This document shows, one piece after another, positions 45,546 to 58,297 of a stretch of 64,000 bases of DNA (positions within the stretch are counted from its first letter, which is position 1; every line of letters begins with the position of its first letter). The notes beneath the pieces were generated by a model that made no database searches, had not been told where the DNA came from, and worked only from the letters and a program-made list of their open reading frames with translations. The stretch is from Megamerina dolium (taxonomy: Eukaryota > Arthropoda > Insecta > Diptera > Megamerinidae), in the NCBI GenBank assembly GCA_963854835.1, contig OY978526.1:28075073-28139072 (forward strand). Direction: 5' to 3'. The position numbers were made by a program, and so were the translations under genes.

Positions 45546-46736
45546 TTAATTAAATTTTCCACACAAACCAGCATCGAGTACGATGCACAGCAGCTGACAC
45601 AAATTCTACTCGAGATAAAATCGGAGAATAATCTATATGCGATATTCAACAATAAGAACTTTGATGTGGCACGTGTGCTTGGGCATGCTGTGCGAAGCTC
45701 ACTCGAGGCGATGCTTACAACATTTCGCAACAATTGCGTACAATATAATCCACATATACATTATATGCATCTAAATGCATTGGCACGCGTCTCATGCACC
45801 GTATTGATGACACGTATTACTGATACAATTGTCGCTGTTGACAATCGTGGCGAAAGAAATCAGAAATGCGCCGCGACGGCGTCTTCATCATTGTATTTGT
45901 GTAAGGCAACAATTGCGCTAATCGAATGTATCAAACAGATTGAGGCGACATCACTTATTTACATCGAATCGAAATTCATTGATAAATTCTTGCGTGAACA
46001 CTTAATGCGTCCGGAGTACATTGCAACATTGCTGGGTTTGCTGAAGTGGTGTTGTCAGAATATAGAACAATTGCTAAATGCGTCCACCTATCAGCGACAG
46101 CCGGATGTCGAGTGTATTGGCATTTTATTGCGTTGCATCGATGTGCTGTTGCAGCAGAAATTCATTTGGAATGAACTCAATCAAGTGGGCAAACTAGAGA
46201 CACATAGCGGTGGTACGTTGCCATACTTACAACGCACCGCATTGCTTTGTCATGTGCTCGATGTTCTTGTGCTGTTGTCCAAACAAATGCTGCAACACAC
46301 TATCTTCTATAGACGATATAAAATACCACAAGTGCAACCGCATAAAGCTTTTGGCGATTTGGTGGTATCAACAACAAATGCAGACGAACAAATGTGTATG
46401 ATTGCTGCACTCTTGCATGCATACGGTCCTAAGGCTATTTTCATAGCGAAATTGATCGAAACGAAAATTGATATCAATGCAACATCCGGCCTCTTGTCAA
46501 CCGTTTATATTACGGGCAATGCAACCGATGGCTGTTGTGTTACGACGGCTGGCAGTGTTGTTATCATTGGTTCTGCCGCTGATGGTAGTTATAGTGGGAG
46601 CAGAGGTGGCGGTGGTGGTAGTGGTGGTGGTGGTGTTGGTAATAGAGGCGCTACTGGTAGTGGTATAACAGGCATTTCGGCAGCCGATGGCAGATCAACT
46701 GATTTTGAAGGCATTGAAGATGGTGAAATGCATTTG
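45546..46736 (+). CDS. htt: htt exon 12 of window (397 residues, phase 0 to 0)
   Basis: The largest exon. The opening LIKFSTQTSIEYDAQQLTQI and IKSENNLYAIFNNKNFDVAR correspond to the human region [20 protein letters not shown]. Helical stretches continue through LARVSCTVLMTRITD, TIALIECIKQIEATSLIYIE and LLRCIDVLLQQKFIWNELNQ. FGDLVVSTTNADEQMCMIA follows near 46345. A glycine-rich insert (GGGGGSGGGGVGNRG, about 46604-46650) precedes an acidic end. The acceptor is TTACAG|TTA, the donor TTG|GTAAGC. Confidence 0.93.
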
Positions 46737-46803
46737 GTAAGCATAAGATATGAACGAATGTAAATTGTCTGTATGCTAAATTCGACAAAATTTTATTTTA
46801 CAG

Positions 46804-47072
46804 AATCTTCTCGAATCGATTGGTATCTCAATTTTGCGCACAAATCAATTTTATGCCTACACTGTGACTCCCTATGAAGTTGTACAACAGCAATTGATGC
46901 ATGAACAAGCCGATATGACTGCTGCAGCAGTTGCATCAATGATGACTTCAATGTCAACGACGACGACGACCGGAGCAGTATCATCAGCAACAATGATGAC
47001 CGTTGGTAAATTACCATCGATTCCACTGGAAGTTCTTAGTGATGTGGATGTATTGCGTAAATTTGTAAAGAG
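46804..47072 (+). CDS. htt: htt exon 13 of window (89 residues, phase 0 to 2)
   Basis: It follows the shortest intron (67 bp). NLLESIGISILRTNQFYAYT leads to an A/T/M-rich stretch with six T near 46957-46972. Then LPSIPLEVLSDVDVLRKFVK matches human [20 protein letters not shown]. The donor AAGAG|GTAAGC splits an Arg codon that is completed by the A of exon 14. Confidence 0.93.
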
Positions 47073-48987
47073 GTAAGCTCTTTTGCATATATTGAAGAAT
47101 TAAATTAAAACAAAGTACTATGAGTTTCGATAAATATTATGGTTAGTTTGCATTGTAATAAGTTTTAAGTAAAATTCTCATTAAACCGTAGAGTGTATGT
47201 ATGCTCACTTGCTATTAACAACAATATTATTATGCATCGCATAAGCAACAACAACAACAAAAGCTTTTATAATATTTATGCTTTTGTACACAGCCACACA
47301 TATTCTCAAAGGAAAAACCATAAACTAACTCATACACACACATATAAACTCATTAGGGCGCGATGCGAACTGAGCGTTCACAAAGTTCACATTTCAGAGG
47401 GACAGGAGTGAATATGCATAGATGATGGCGCCATTGGAAGCAACAACAACAATAACAACGATATCAATAACTACTTTATACGGTGTGTGTGTGTGTGAGT
47501 GTGTTCTTTAAATCCTTAAGGCAAACAATAAGGAAGTCGCAGCAGCGTCATATCGTCGGTGTTAAAATCGAAAAAAACAAGGAGTGTTTAGGTGATGCTG
47601 ATTACCAGAACGATAGCGATGTTGTTGTTGTTGATACCGAACATCATGATGATGATGATGATGAAGATGAAGCATAGTAAAATTGTGTTGAAACAACAAC
47701 AACAACAATTGTTGGTATTATTTACAAAAAGCGCTGCTACACAGCAGCAGTCGAGCAATTAGCACGATGACAACAACGATGACGGTGATGATGCTTTAGT
47801 CAACAACTGTTGCAAATCACACGCAAACACACACACACACACATGTATATTTATGTACATGTGATATGACATGAACAACAACATTATTTAGAAATGCATT
47901 ATATGATGGCGACGGCAGCATGCATTAGAAGTTTTGTGTGTGTGTGTGTGTGTGTGTGCGTATAACTGTGTAGCTTAATGCAAATGGGAGTTCATCATGT
48001 TTGTTGTTTCTGTTGTTGTTGGTAACATGTGATTTGTTTATTGCACTTGCAAACTCCCCATGCAAGCACACACACACACACACACATATACATAGATACA
48101 TATATTGCTTGCTTTTAGCACTCATACACAATTCTCATGCATATTAGACTGTGCTACTGCCAGCACCGCTCAGTCGTTCTCTTCCTTTTCCGTTTTGTTT
48201 ATCTTTTTCTCCTACTCTGACTTCCTGCACTTGCAGCTCCTGATCCTGTTACTGCTTCAGCTCTTTTTGGCTCTTTTAAGTTTTTGTTGTTTTTTGTGTG
48301 TTTTTTTTTTTGTCTCTTGACATGGTATTCGCTAATAGTTGGTTGTTTATCGTATGCATGTGTGTGTGTGTGTGCTGTGTGCGTATTGGTTTCATATGTG
48401 ATGAAGATGTGGTTTTGATGTTTTTCGACTGATGATTATGACTATGATGCTATGTATGTTGTATGCTTTGTTGCACTTTTGGCCTGTTTTCATTCTATTT
48501 GTGCATTTACTGTTGCATGCATTTTGTATTCTTCGCTCTGGGAACATAATTTTACAAGTACATATGAGTTGAGCATAGAACGTCACTGTCACTGTATGGC
48601 TGTCATCATAAAGTACATAGAAAAAGAAGAAACACAAGAATAGTAACTTTAAATTTAAATAAAAATGATTTAACAACAATGATGCATTGATGGATGTCTG
48701 CATGGCTAAGCTAGCTGTGGATATAAGCTTCGTTTAACTGACTGCCATTCTGTTTAGTTGAAATTACAATTGATTTTACAATGTTTTATTTTTCTTTTCT
48801 TGATTCGTTATTTGTTGTTTGTCGACTTAAAATGCAATAAATCAAGTAACATACTATCATACCATTTCAACTCACCATACATCGTTTGTCCAAATCCGTA
48901 CAAGTACTTCTCAATAAATCGCCATGTTTTTTTGTTTTGTTTATTTAACTTGACTTTCTATACGTTTCCTTTTACTATTTACTCCAC

Positions 48988-49046
<59 letters not shown>

Positions 49047-49151
49047 TCATCATTGTCGTAGTCGTCGTCAACAAGCACTGTATGATGATGACGATGATGA
49101 TGGTGATGGCTGCTTTGCCATGTGCCATATCATGTGTAGTACGATTTGTAC

Positions 49152-49185
<34 letters not shown>

Positions 49186-49990
49186 GGAGAAAGAGGAATG
49201 ACAATGTGCTGACAACTGCTGTGAGTGACTTGATAACCTGTCGTCCTAGTACTCCATATATACTCCATACATCCACCATCTATATACTCTATTTATTTAT
49301 AAACTTCTAAGTACTCATGGATGTGTATGTACTCGTATTTGATACCCTATCCTTTTTCACTTTGTAATCGTGTGACTGTTGCTCTTGTTATTACTAGCTG
49401 CTCCAATTGTTTCAATATAGCTATCATCATTGTCATACTATATGTACATATCAATGTAGTTGTGGTGGTGCTACTGCTGCTGTTCTACCAATGCTCTTGC
49501 TGTCGCTGCTGCAATGCATCTGTCGCTGACAACTCATCATATTGTATGAGAATATAACAACATTGTATTACATTGTTCATATATTGTACATATATGTATG
49601 TATGTATGAGAAAATTATATGTGTGTGTAAAATGTTTTTACTATACCAAGCTATTGTTATTGCTATTGTGCTTGTTCTTCACATAATACGATACATATGT
49701 ATATATGTATGTATTGTGTAGTAGCAAGAGGAGCATTTTGTTACATTTATGCTTTTGGCGGTGCAATCATAAATCAAATCTCAAAACTCAATTGTTCTTG
49801 CTTGTTTACTTGTTGTTGTTGTTATTGTTGTTATTATTGTAACAACGTGTTAGCTGTTCTTATGTAAAATTGGTCATGTCCAATAGTCTATTCTAGGTAT
49901 GCATATTAAGATGGACCAAATTTTAAAAAAGCAAGCATTTGACAACATCGAATTTTAATCATTTCAAGAATTTCTCAAGCCAGCAGTAAT
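47073..49990. other. Intron 13, microsatellite-rich part
   Basis: An unusually dense run of simple repeats: (CAA)n near 47247-47262 and 47693-47708, (GT)n near 47486-47500, (GAT)n near 47646-47668, (CA)n near 47828-47842, (TG)n near 47935-47957, (CA)n near 48068-48084, (TG)n near 48358-48374, (AT)27 at 48991-49044 and (CA)16 near 49153-49184. No exon: the frame must run from exon 13 to exon 14, and these match without anything between. Confidence 0.75.
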
Positions 49991-50129
49991 TTTTTCAGCC
50001 ATCTTCAATTATGTGGAAGAGCTCCTCTAAGAGCGGGGATATAGGGGATAAGTATGTTTGGCTTTACTTTATCACTCTAAAAGCGATTCCTGCAGAGTCG
50101 TTTAGTTTATACATTTTATACGAGAGATC
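49991..50129. repeat. Unit of the TGGGAGTC-type array
   Basis: GGAAGAGCTCCTCTAAGAGC and ATAGGGGATAAGTATGTTTG, then ACGAGAGATCCCTTAAGG, match the unit phrases of 43620-44900. It is cut by the LINE that follows. Confidence 0.5.
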
Positions 50130-50880
50130 CCTTAAGGTAGTACTGCCTATCAGGCTTTGAATTCAGCCATCATAACTTCTAACCTGGTGGAACAAAGCAG
50201 AAGGAGCCTCACCACCTTGAGCAAATGGCAAAACGTTTCTCTGATCTAGGTCCCGGGACTTTAGAATATAAAGGGAAACGAAAAAGCAGACGAACTGGCT
50301 AGAGCGGGTTCTGCCATGCGAGAAACTCTTACAGAACCGACACTCACACCATTGAGTGCGGTTAAAAGAGTTATAGATTATAGATGGAAAGGTCTTACAC
50401 CTTATAAGACCAGCAGGTCACTATGGCCAGGATGCAATGTTAAACAAACAACACCGCTGATAAACAGGAATCGTAGGAATGTTTCTAAACTGATGGCAGT
50501 CATCACTTGCTTCAGGCTCATCGGAATGGGAATTCATCATAACGTTCACAGTCACAGCTGTAACCAAGCAGAAGAAAAGGAAACTGGTACTGTTTCCTTT
50601 GCGAATGCCCTGCTCTCTGGAAACAGAGTATGAATACCTTAGGTAAACCACTCTTCAATAATCTCGAAGAGTTAGCGGAAACAAACATCAACGACCTCCA
50701 AAGATTTCTAAATCATACGGACTGGATATATCCGAGCTGTTAACAACCGAATCAACAGTTGGAAGCGAGGATGTGGCAACAAAATTGCGCGAAATAGCTA
50801 GTTGGATTCATGGAATGAGTCACCACTTCAACGAACCAACCAACCAACCAACTGCCTATCTCTGGGAGTTATGTGTCATA
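50130..50880 (+). pseudogene. LINE fragment, end of RNase H and tail (forward)
   Basis: The + strand frame from about 50262 gives YKGNEKADELARAGSAMRET, LTEPTLTPLSAVKRVIDYRW and LINRNRRNVSKLMAVITCFR, then a decayed cysteine/histidine region. This is the classic 'GNE-AD-LA--G' end of an RNase H domain plus tail in Jockey/I-like LINEs. Stops and frameshifts follow. An (AACC)n run at 50836-50852 may be the 3' tail. Confidence 0.8.
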
Positions 50881-51740
50881 CACTTAACCTAAAGTTATAT
50901 TATTATTTACCGATTTTCAGACGTTTTACGTAGGATATTAGGGATGTCAATCCGGGCATCCCGGGATCCCGATCTTTTTTAAGTCCCAAAAATTCCAGGC
51001 TTATTTGTCAACAATCCCGGAATTTGAAGGACTGCTGATAGGGAGTAGTAAGTATGTTTGTAGAAAATGTTGGGGAGGAAAAATTAATTGGAGTCTGTCA
51101 TACGTGTCACTGTTCTAGGGGTGATCCTTCTGCAGTTATAGGGTTACTTATCGATTTTCAACCGTAAAATATTTTGTACGGGAGCTCCCTAAAGGGGTAG
51201 ACATAGGCAGTAAACATATTGGGAGATAATGTTGGGTATGTAAAATTAATGGGGGTCTGTTATACATCTGTCACTGCTCTAAAGGCGATTCCTGGACAAC
51301 TGTGGGACTATTTAATAGTTTGCAGGTTTTCTGCGTTCATTTTGTATGATAGTCCCCTAAAGGGACAGAGATATATGGGCAGCATATTGTAAAGAAATCT
51401 TGTGAAGGTAAATTAATGGTGGTCTTTCATTACTATAGGGTCGATAATGTGGTTTTTTTTTAAATCGATATTTATCTGTTTCTATGTAAATTTTGCATGG
51501 GATGACGTAAGTATGTTAGTAGCAAATGCTGGGAGGAAAAATTAATGGGCGTCAGTCATAAATTTCACCACTCTAGTGGCGATCTCCGAGCAGGTACTTT
51601 GTTGTCGATTTTCAGGAGTTTTTACATGTATTTTGTATGGGAGTCCCTTTACCGTGTGTAGATAGGGAGTATGTAGAATTGGAGAAAATATTGTAGCCAT
51701 CACCACATAAGGTGCCTTGACTATTTTCACAAAAATAAAG
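50881..51740. repeat. Further units of the TGGGAGTC-type array
   Basis: Repeated phrases GTATG(G)GAG(T/C)(C/T)CC(C)T, GGGGAGGAAAAATTAATTGG / TAAATTAATGGGGGTC and GGCGAT(T/C)C recur near 51060, 51180, 51335, 51500 and 51620. The unit is roughly 130-160 bp here. It is the same family as in intron 11. Confidence 0.55.
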
Positions 51741-53919
51741 CTTATGATGCAAATTATTTGTTGTTGTCTTGCTCCAGGTGTGTTCTTGCCACTTATTTCA
51801 ATTTTTTTTTTTTTTAAGAATAGTCGAGTTCAAATCTTGGATTTCTTTTTGCTTCTTTATCCACTTTAGTATATCGTACATGTGTGCGTTACCTACTGGA
51901 TTGGATTGAATAATTTTTGAAAATCTCCTTTCAATTCAAATTCAACGTATTTTTCGATCGATGATTCTTGCAGTTTTTATTCCGGAAACTTTTTGGGGAA
52001 TTAATCATCAATTAGAATCAATAATTTGTGCAATGGTAGCAATTTTTAAATCTTTATAATGAGGATCATTTTCAAGGTTCATTTTGATCACATTAGAGTT
52101 CATTCGTAAATGATTGATTTTGAAGGAACATCACTGGTACATCAATTGAATGAATAAATTAATTTCTATAAATTTCCATTGGCTTGGGAATTTATTCATC
52201 AACAATTTAATTACAACAAGATTATCATTTTTTTCCAATTGTTAAAAAAAAATTTAGCTACCAAGTGCAATGTTTTCGAATAAATTTAATAGAATTGTAG
52301 CTTTTTCAACCAAGCCTAGTATTTGTTGTGCTATATTATGTTGCAAGTACAATATACTATACCACTAAAGTCAATGCTTTTCAACATTAATGCAAATATT
52401 TTAATTAACGTAAAGTATGAAATAATTGAAATTTTATCAATGGTATTCATAAACACAGACACACACACACACACACACACATCCACAGACATATTTTCAC
52501 ATGCTTGGTTAGCTTGCTCGCTTGCTGTTTATAAATACTGTTTGTGTGTTACCAATACTCGTATGCTTTATGATCATCCCAACAGTAACCTGCCGTTTTG
52601 CTTACTCACGTGTTTGTATGCATATATGTTCGTGCGTAGTGTAAATTTTGGATATACAACTGTGTGTGCTGTGCTGCTTATCCAGTTGCTTTAGGCATTT
52701 CTTGTGTTTCTGATAAGTCGAATTTCTAATTTTCACATTTTACATGTTGATGTGTTCTAAATTAGCAAAAAGCCTTTGTTTATGCATTTACATCAAGCTT
52801 ATAATGTTCATATAAACACATATACAGTATGTGTGTGTACATATCAGTTAGAGTTGTAAATTATTCGAACTCATGAGCATCGAATGCCAGTATTATTTGA
52901 TAATATTTCAAAATAGATAGTAAAAGTTGTACAAAATGTTTACTATATTTTTTTTTTAAATCGTATAATTTCTACTAAAACCCGGTTATCGAATACCAAC
53001 ATTATACATGAAAATTTCCATAACACCAAAAGAATAATCTGAAGTTAATTTGTAATTTTTCCAAAACTGGTCGTCATAGACAAATTTAGTTGTCTAACAA
53101 ATGCCATGGGAATACTTTGAAGCCCACACAGCAATTAAAAATGTGATTTGTTAATGTTAAATAATCCAAAAATTGGACAATTCAGTAGAGGATTTCTCTG
53201 AAGCTGTTTATATTTTCGGGTAGTTTTCTGAATGATATCATTTTGTATGGTAACAAATTCGATAGAAACCACACTTTCACCATTTTAGCCGCTATTTTTT
53301 TTTTTCAAATTAAATCAATTTAATAAACTGATTAGTTTTATAGCGAAAAAAATTTCTTAATAAAAATCTCAAAAATCAATTTTGATTCGTAATTTTCGTA
53401 ATTCGTATTTTTCAATATTGTAGAAGAAATACATTTGAAAATTGTATTTAATGCAAATTTGTAATATTAAACATTTCGAGTTATTCGAATCTATAATCTC
53501 GATAATCGGTTTTCGCAGATGAATATTGATAACCCTAAGACCAGTACATCGACAATATTACAATTTCTTTTAGTATTAACAATCGTTGTTGTTGTTGTTA
53601 TTATATTTGTTGCTCTGATTATTATTATTATTATTATTTTTATTGTATATAATTGCTTTCGGCATGTGGTTGTTTGCTACTATTTACATTTGCTCTTACC
53701 ATCGATTGTTCAAATGCTTTTATATGAGTACAATACAATAGTAAATGGTAGTTTTCAAATCAAATTATATGCAACCTACTATAATACGTATAACAAATGA
53801 TGGTAATAGCGTAAAACATAGAAAGGCAAATGCAATAGTGTAACATTTATTGGCTTGATAATTGAAATAAATTTGCTTCAATATTTTATGTATCAATTTT
53901 TTGGTTATGTGGTAAGTAT

Positions 53920-53987
<68 letters not shown>

Positions 53988-54210
53988 CCTATAATTAAAT
54001 TAAATTGAAATCATAAATTATTCTTAATAACTACTAAATACGTACATGCGTACTATATGAGAAAATGTTCTCTAATAACTCAATTATATATGAGGTCATC
54101 TCAATAAATCGATTTAATAATAAACCCACTTAAGTATATTATGGTACATAGCATTGTCACTATTACTAATAACTATTTTGTTTTTGTTTTGTTTTTTTTC
54201 CATATTGCAG
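51741..54210. other. 3' part of intron 13
   Basis: AT-rich. (CA)n at about 52458-52480, (TTG)n and (ATT)n near 53585-53645, and an (AT)30 tract at 53923-53982. It ends TTTTTTTTCCATATTGCAG, a strong 3' splice site. Confidence 0.6.
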
Positions 54211-54459
54211 ATTATCAATTTTCGGTTATACAACAAAACAACAATTTGAAGAGTACTTCACGACATTCCTACTGTTAATCAACAAAGTTTACGATGAAAA
54301 TATGGTCGATCAACAGGAGCAATTTCAAATTAGAAGCACTTGCTTGGAAGCGATTCTAGAACTTTTAATTACGTATAAAACTTTTCCAATTGTCGGTGAT
54401 AAACTTTCACATTTTCATCATACGACACGGTTGTCTCGCATTAATTGCGATTCTATTAG
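54211..54459 (+). CDS. htt: htt exon 14 of window (83 residues, phase 2 to 2)
   Basis: A completes Arg, then LSIFGYTTKQQFEEYFTTFL and LLINKVYDENMVDQQEQFQI match human [20 protein letters not shown] and VLVTQPLVMEQEE. RSTCLEAILELLITYKTFPI matches human [33 protein letters not shown] is near the human LDTRFGRKLSIIRG region. The donor TTAG|GTGAGT leaves AG for a following exon that I do not find in the remaining 9.5 kb. Confidence 0.95.
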
Positions 54460-55140
54460 GTGAGTTGAGTTGAGTTGAGTTCAGTGTATATGTCCATAAG
54501 TATACATATGATATATATGTTGAACATACTAAATTAAATAGTGTATCATATGAGAATATATGCGTGCCTTTATGTGTGTGCGTGTATGTGTGTAAATTGT
54601 CCATTCAGTGGAAGTAAAAATAAAATGAACACATATGAAAAATATTGTGTTCGGTATGCAATGCATGTTGATGACCTACCTTTATATTATAGTTATTATT
54701 ATTGTCAAGCTTACTTGTGTCTTTAATTACAGTATTTTGAAAAATTAATGAAATACTATGAAATGCCATAGAGTAAGGGTTAGATTATAACATGGCTAAA
54801 TTTTACGTAGAATAAGAAGGGCAACATTAGAATTTTTCCCATTTAATTATGCTTATTATCTTGGGATTCAAACCAATGGTTCTTTATTTCCTTTAGCTTG
54901 AAAAAAAATACTTCAAAAAACATATTGACCCACTTGATAGTATTGAATATCCACTTTTCTCAAAAGAAAATTGTGACAGAAGTATCAAAATTTGTTTCAA
55001 TATCTCACAATTCCAAAATTCCAAAACTCCAAAAATGCTAAAGATCGCAGAAATACAATTTTACCGATTATAAATAGAATAAGTTGAAGATTCTAGATTC
55101 TATTAGAAGCAAAAATTCAGACAAAACTTCACTATCAACT
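54460..55140. other. Start of intron 14
   Basis: It begins with (GAGTT)n (GTGAGTTGAGTTGAGTTGAG) at the donor itself, then AT-rich sequence and a (TG)n run near 54570-54592. No exon. Confidence 0.5.
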
Positions 55141-55500
55141 TAACTTCCCGAAAGAAATGCAGCCAGGTTTGCTGAATTGAATTTGGGTGTGATTTAGGAC
55201 AGACGGTAACCATCGCTGCCTTCTGGGATATTGGAGAGCATCCTACAAAAGGAAAACCATTCTGCTGCAATATATACTGTCATAATTGCAAACGACTGCA
55301 GGAAAGAATAACGTTGATTTACTTCTTTTGCAAATATCCGGCTCTATAGAGGGTGAGATTGAGTGCGGTGTGCAAGCCAACCTTTGATAGCCTTGAAAAG
55401 CTGCCCAGAACGAATGTGAATAGCCTATCGAACTACTTAACCTCAGGCAATGAAGACAAATCGTTTGGATATACAGCAGATTCAACTAATATTCAACTGA
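55141..55500 (+). pseudogene. LINE fragment, cysteine-rich tail (forward)
   Basis: The + strand shows LIYFFCKYPAL*RVRLSAVC and FDSLEKLPRTNVNSLSNYL, matching the tail pattern ---H-LC-CPAL---R-------F--L--L------L--YL found after RNase H in Jockey-like LINEs. There is a stop within. It is short and old. Confidence 0.65.
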
Positions 55501-56094
55501 GTGGTAATTGAGTTCGTTGAGTCATTCGTGAGAAGAAAAAGTTGAAAAATCAAAAACAGATTCAAATGATGCGTAAAGAATAATGAAACAGATGTTCTTG
55601 GCTAATTATCTTCCCAGATAAGAATTTTAGAAGTATGTTGCAGCCTTTAATAAAAATATTTGGAACAAATTTGTTCTCTGCGCACAAAGTTTCAGAAAAA
55701 GTTACTGCTTTGGCAAGCAAATTGTAGTTGTGACATTTGCATGACTACTGGAACTATCAGCCCATATAAATATATATATTTGTCAGGGATTGCTTACAAA
55801 AGTTTTACAAATTTTTGTTTTCAATATAAGATAGTTTTAGCCAGCTCTGAAATTGTGTGGCAAAAATAAAACTGTTCATTGAGTGCTTCCAACAGCTAAA
55901 CATCATTATTAGGTATACCATAAATTTTGATTATTTCAAACTACCTGGAACTATGAACATAGAGATGGTTGTCGAGGAAAAAATATACTTCTGCTGATTT
56001 TATATCATAGTAAGATTGATTTTGGTTAGATCTGACATTGTGCTATGAAAGTAAAGTGTTGTTCCAAGTCATTATTTGGCACACCCAGAATTCC
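55501..56094. other. Intron 14 segment
   Basis: AT-rich; no feature recognised. Confidence 0.5.
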
Positions 56095-56625
56095 AAGCGC
56101 TGTCAAGTTCTTCAGTACTTGATCTTTCCAATGGAGTTTACCTCTTCTGTGTCGTTCAGCAGCGGGTTACGAATATAACACCTCAGTTGGAGCATGTTGT
56201 TCCGTTCGCTCGATATAACCTAGCCAGCGCAGCCGCTGAATTTTAATGCAGCTCATACAGTTCATGATTTTATCTTAATCCTTAGGTCCAAAGATCTTGA
56301 GTAGGACTTTCATTTCGTAAATTCCGAGAACTATTTGATCTGAGGTGGAATTTGTCCAAGATTCGGCGCAATATGTGAAGACAGGCATGATGAGAGACTT
56401 GAGTGTTGTTATTCTTTTTTTGAGAGAGGGCTCGATTCCTCAATTGCTTACATAGCTCAAAGTAGCACCTGTTAGCAATAGTGAGACCTCGCAAAATCTC
56501 CATGCTGACGTCATTACTGGTATTAATGCTGATTCTAAGATAGACATAATCCTTGATTAATTCAAAAGCGTAATTATCAATAATAAATCCATTATAATTT
56601 GCTAAAACCATGTTTATTTACAGTA
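56095..56625 (-). pseudogene. LINE family B fragment (reverse transcriptase tail and 3' part)
   Basis: The - strand frame from 56611 reads YAFELIKDYVYLRISINTSN and VSMEILRGLTIANRCYFELC, then KQLRNRALS, like the copies at 13731 and 28076-28261. The following 3' part shares with 27731-27960 the phrases CGCTCGA(T/C)AT, (T/C)AGC(C/G)AGCGCAGCCGC and TCCAA(T/C)GGAG. It is frameshifted and incomplete. Confidence 0.82.
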
Positions 56626-58297
56626 ATATCTGAGAAGCATCCTCTTAGTGCGAAGTTATAAACAGAATCGCATTTGAACTTCAATAGAATAAATAGAATT
56701 AATAGAATAAAATAGTAACAAAAATGAGAGAAAAGTAGATGGATAATATCTACAATTTAGGAATATTATTATGTCAGTTACACTTGTATACGAACATCTC
56801 TTTCTCATGCGTTGTTTATCTTGTGAAAATTACAAGTTTCACTTTTATATGGTCATATCTTTCTCATACATTGCATTAGCTTCTGAAATGCCCATAGCTT
56901 CGAATAGATTTCTTAGTATTGCATACATTTAAGGGCTTATTAATCTGTATTTTTTGTTAATTATATTATTCCACAATAACGACCATATATTGTATTATTC
57001 AAACAAGTGGCATTTCAATTTTTAAACTAACTATGTACTTATATATTGCAAATTTAACAATGAGTGTGAAGTGTGTTCTATTAAAAATTTTAATTTTTAA
57101 TTTTTAAATATTACATTTTTGATTTAATTATTTCTAACAAAGCATTGTTTTATATGTTTTTACGTATATATGAATATACGTAAGTATGTCCGTTGCATAT
57201 GCACTCAACATAATGTGTGCATTTGACAAGTGAACATAATTTTTAATAATCAAATATCTACTATCCTCACAGAGATACTAATTTTCGTATCTATGTGTTT
57301 CATATAGAATATGTACATAATATACATACGAGCTTAATTTTACATCAATCTCTTTTGTCTTGCACTACGATAGTTTTACTATAGTTATTATTGTGGTTGT
57401 GTGTAGTGGCTGCTGTTGGTGAAGATAAATTTTTGTAGCGTACAATAACAATATTCATTTCATTGGCGAAAACTTTTATGCTGGCAAACTCATATTCATA
57501 TTCATATAGTTGTTGTATCAACACAACACGGTGGTTTCACACATTTTTCGACTGTCGTCTTTTTTTGCGGTATTTGTTACTTTATTGTTTTCGTTTAACT
57601 GCCACAAAAATATTTCGAGAGCAAATAATAAACAAACAACAAATTATATAAAACTACGCAACTCTCTCACACACACACACACACAGGAATATTGTCTAGT
57701 AGAATAATTTTTTATTTCTAAAATTGCTGCATACTTTTCAGAGTACTAGAGCGATTTTTTTTTTATTACAAGTATATGTGTTTATGTGTGTTTTATGTGC
57801 GTTATATGTTTATATTGTTATTACATACTACTTACATGTGTTACTTGTGTTACTGATGATGTTTCAACATATCTGCTTTTTTGATTAAAAAACTGGCAAA
57901 CTGACCAATACAATGTACTATCATCCACCATCATCCTACACAGATTAATTTCTTGTTACATTTTTGTTGGGTTGTTTAGCAATTAATTTTTATTGTTGTT
58001 CTACTAGTTTAAAAGTGTAAAAAGTTTCTATTTTGGTAATTTTTACATATAAAATAATTTTTCATAATTTTACATGACTTTAATTTGTAACAGTTTGTTA
58101 TTTGTAAAATATAAAATTAGCTTTAGAAAAGCAATTTAGCATATTAATGCTTTTTATCTAACATAACAATAGAAAAGTGTTGATGAGTACTTTGAAAATA
58201 TGGTAATGTAATATTTTGTGGTAAGTCAATACCAAACAGTTATTGAAAATCATCACAAAACATTCTGTAACAATTAAATAAAATTTTGTGGGCAAAA
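56626..58297. other. Intron 14 segment with one Su(Hw)-like motif
   Basis: AT-rich; (CA)n near 57669-57685. The motif lies at 57728-57741. No exon is recognised. Confidence 0.5.
57728..57741 (+). promoter_or_regulatory. Su(Hw)-like motif TGCATACTTTTCAG
   Basis: A full TGCATACTTTT core with a variant 3' end (CAG instead of AGG). Confidence 0.45.

Larger units (their letters stand above)
7210..54459 (+). other. htt: htt (huntingtin) gene, internal part, 14 exons
   Basis: Huntingtin is a very large HEAT-repeat scaffold protein of cytoplasm and nucleus, linked to vesicle transport, autophagy and mitotic spindle orientation. The 14 exons are all bounded by AG/GT and keep one reading frame when joined. 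Their order matches human huntingtin from the block before SSYWLVRTELLETLAE to the block around [18 protein letters not shown]. About 2,235 residues are present. The intron phases are 0,0,1,0,0,2,0,0,0,2,0,0,2,2. Introns range from 67 bp to 9.3 kb and carry most of the transposon debris. The N-terminal exons and the last exons lie outside the window. Confidence 0.95.

Noticed and set aside
47483..47677. Open frame in intron 13 ending in an acidic run (DTEHHDDDDDEDEA)
   Set aside because: It looks gene-like only because of GTT and GAT repeats. Exons 13 and 14 join in phase at a point contiguous in human huntingtin, so no exon is needed here.
48758..49201. 147-codon frame with a long YIYIYI run
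   Set aside because: Translation of an (AT)n microsatellite followed by (CA)n; no conservation is visible.
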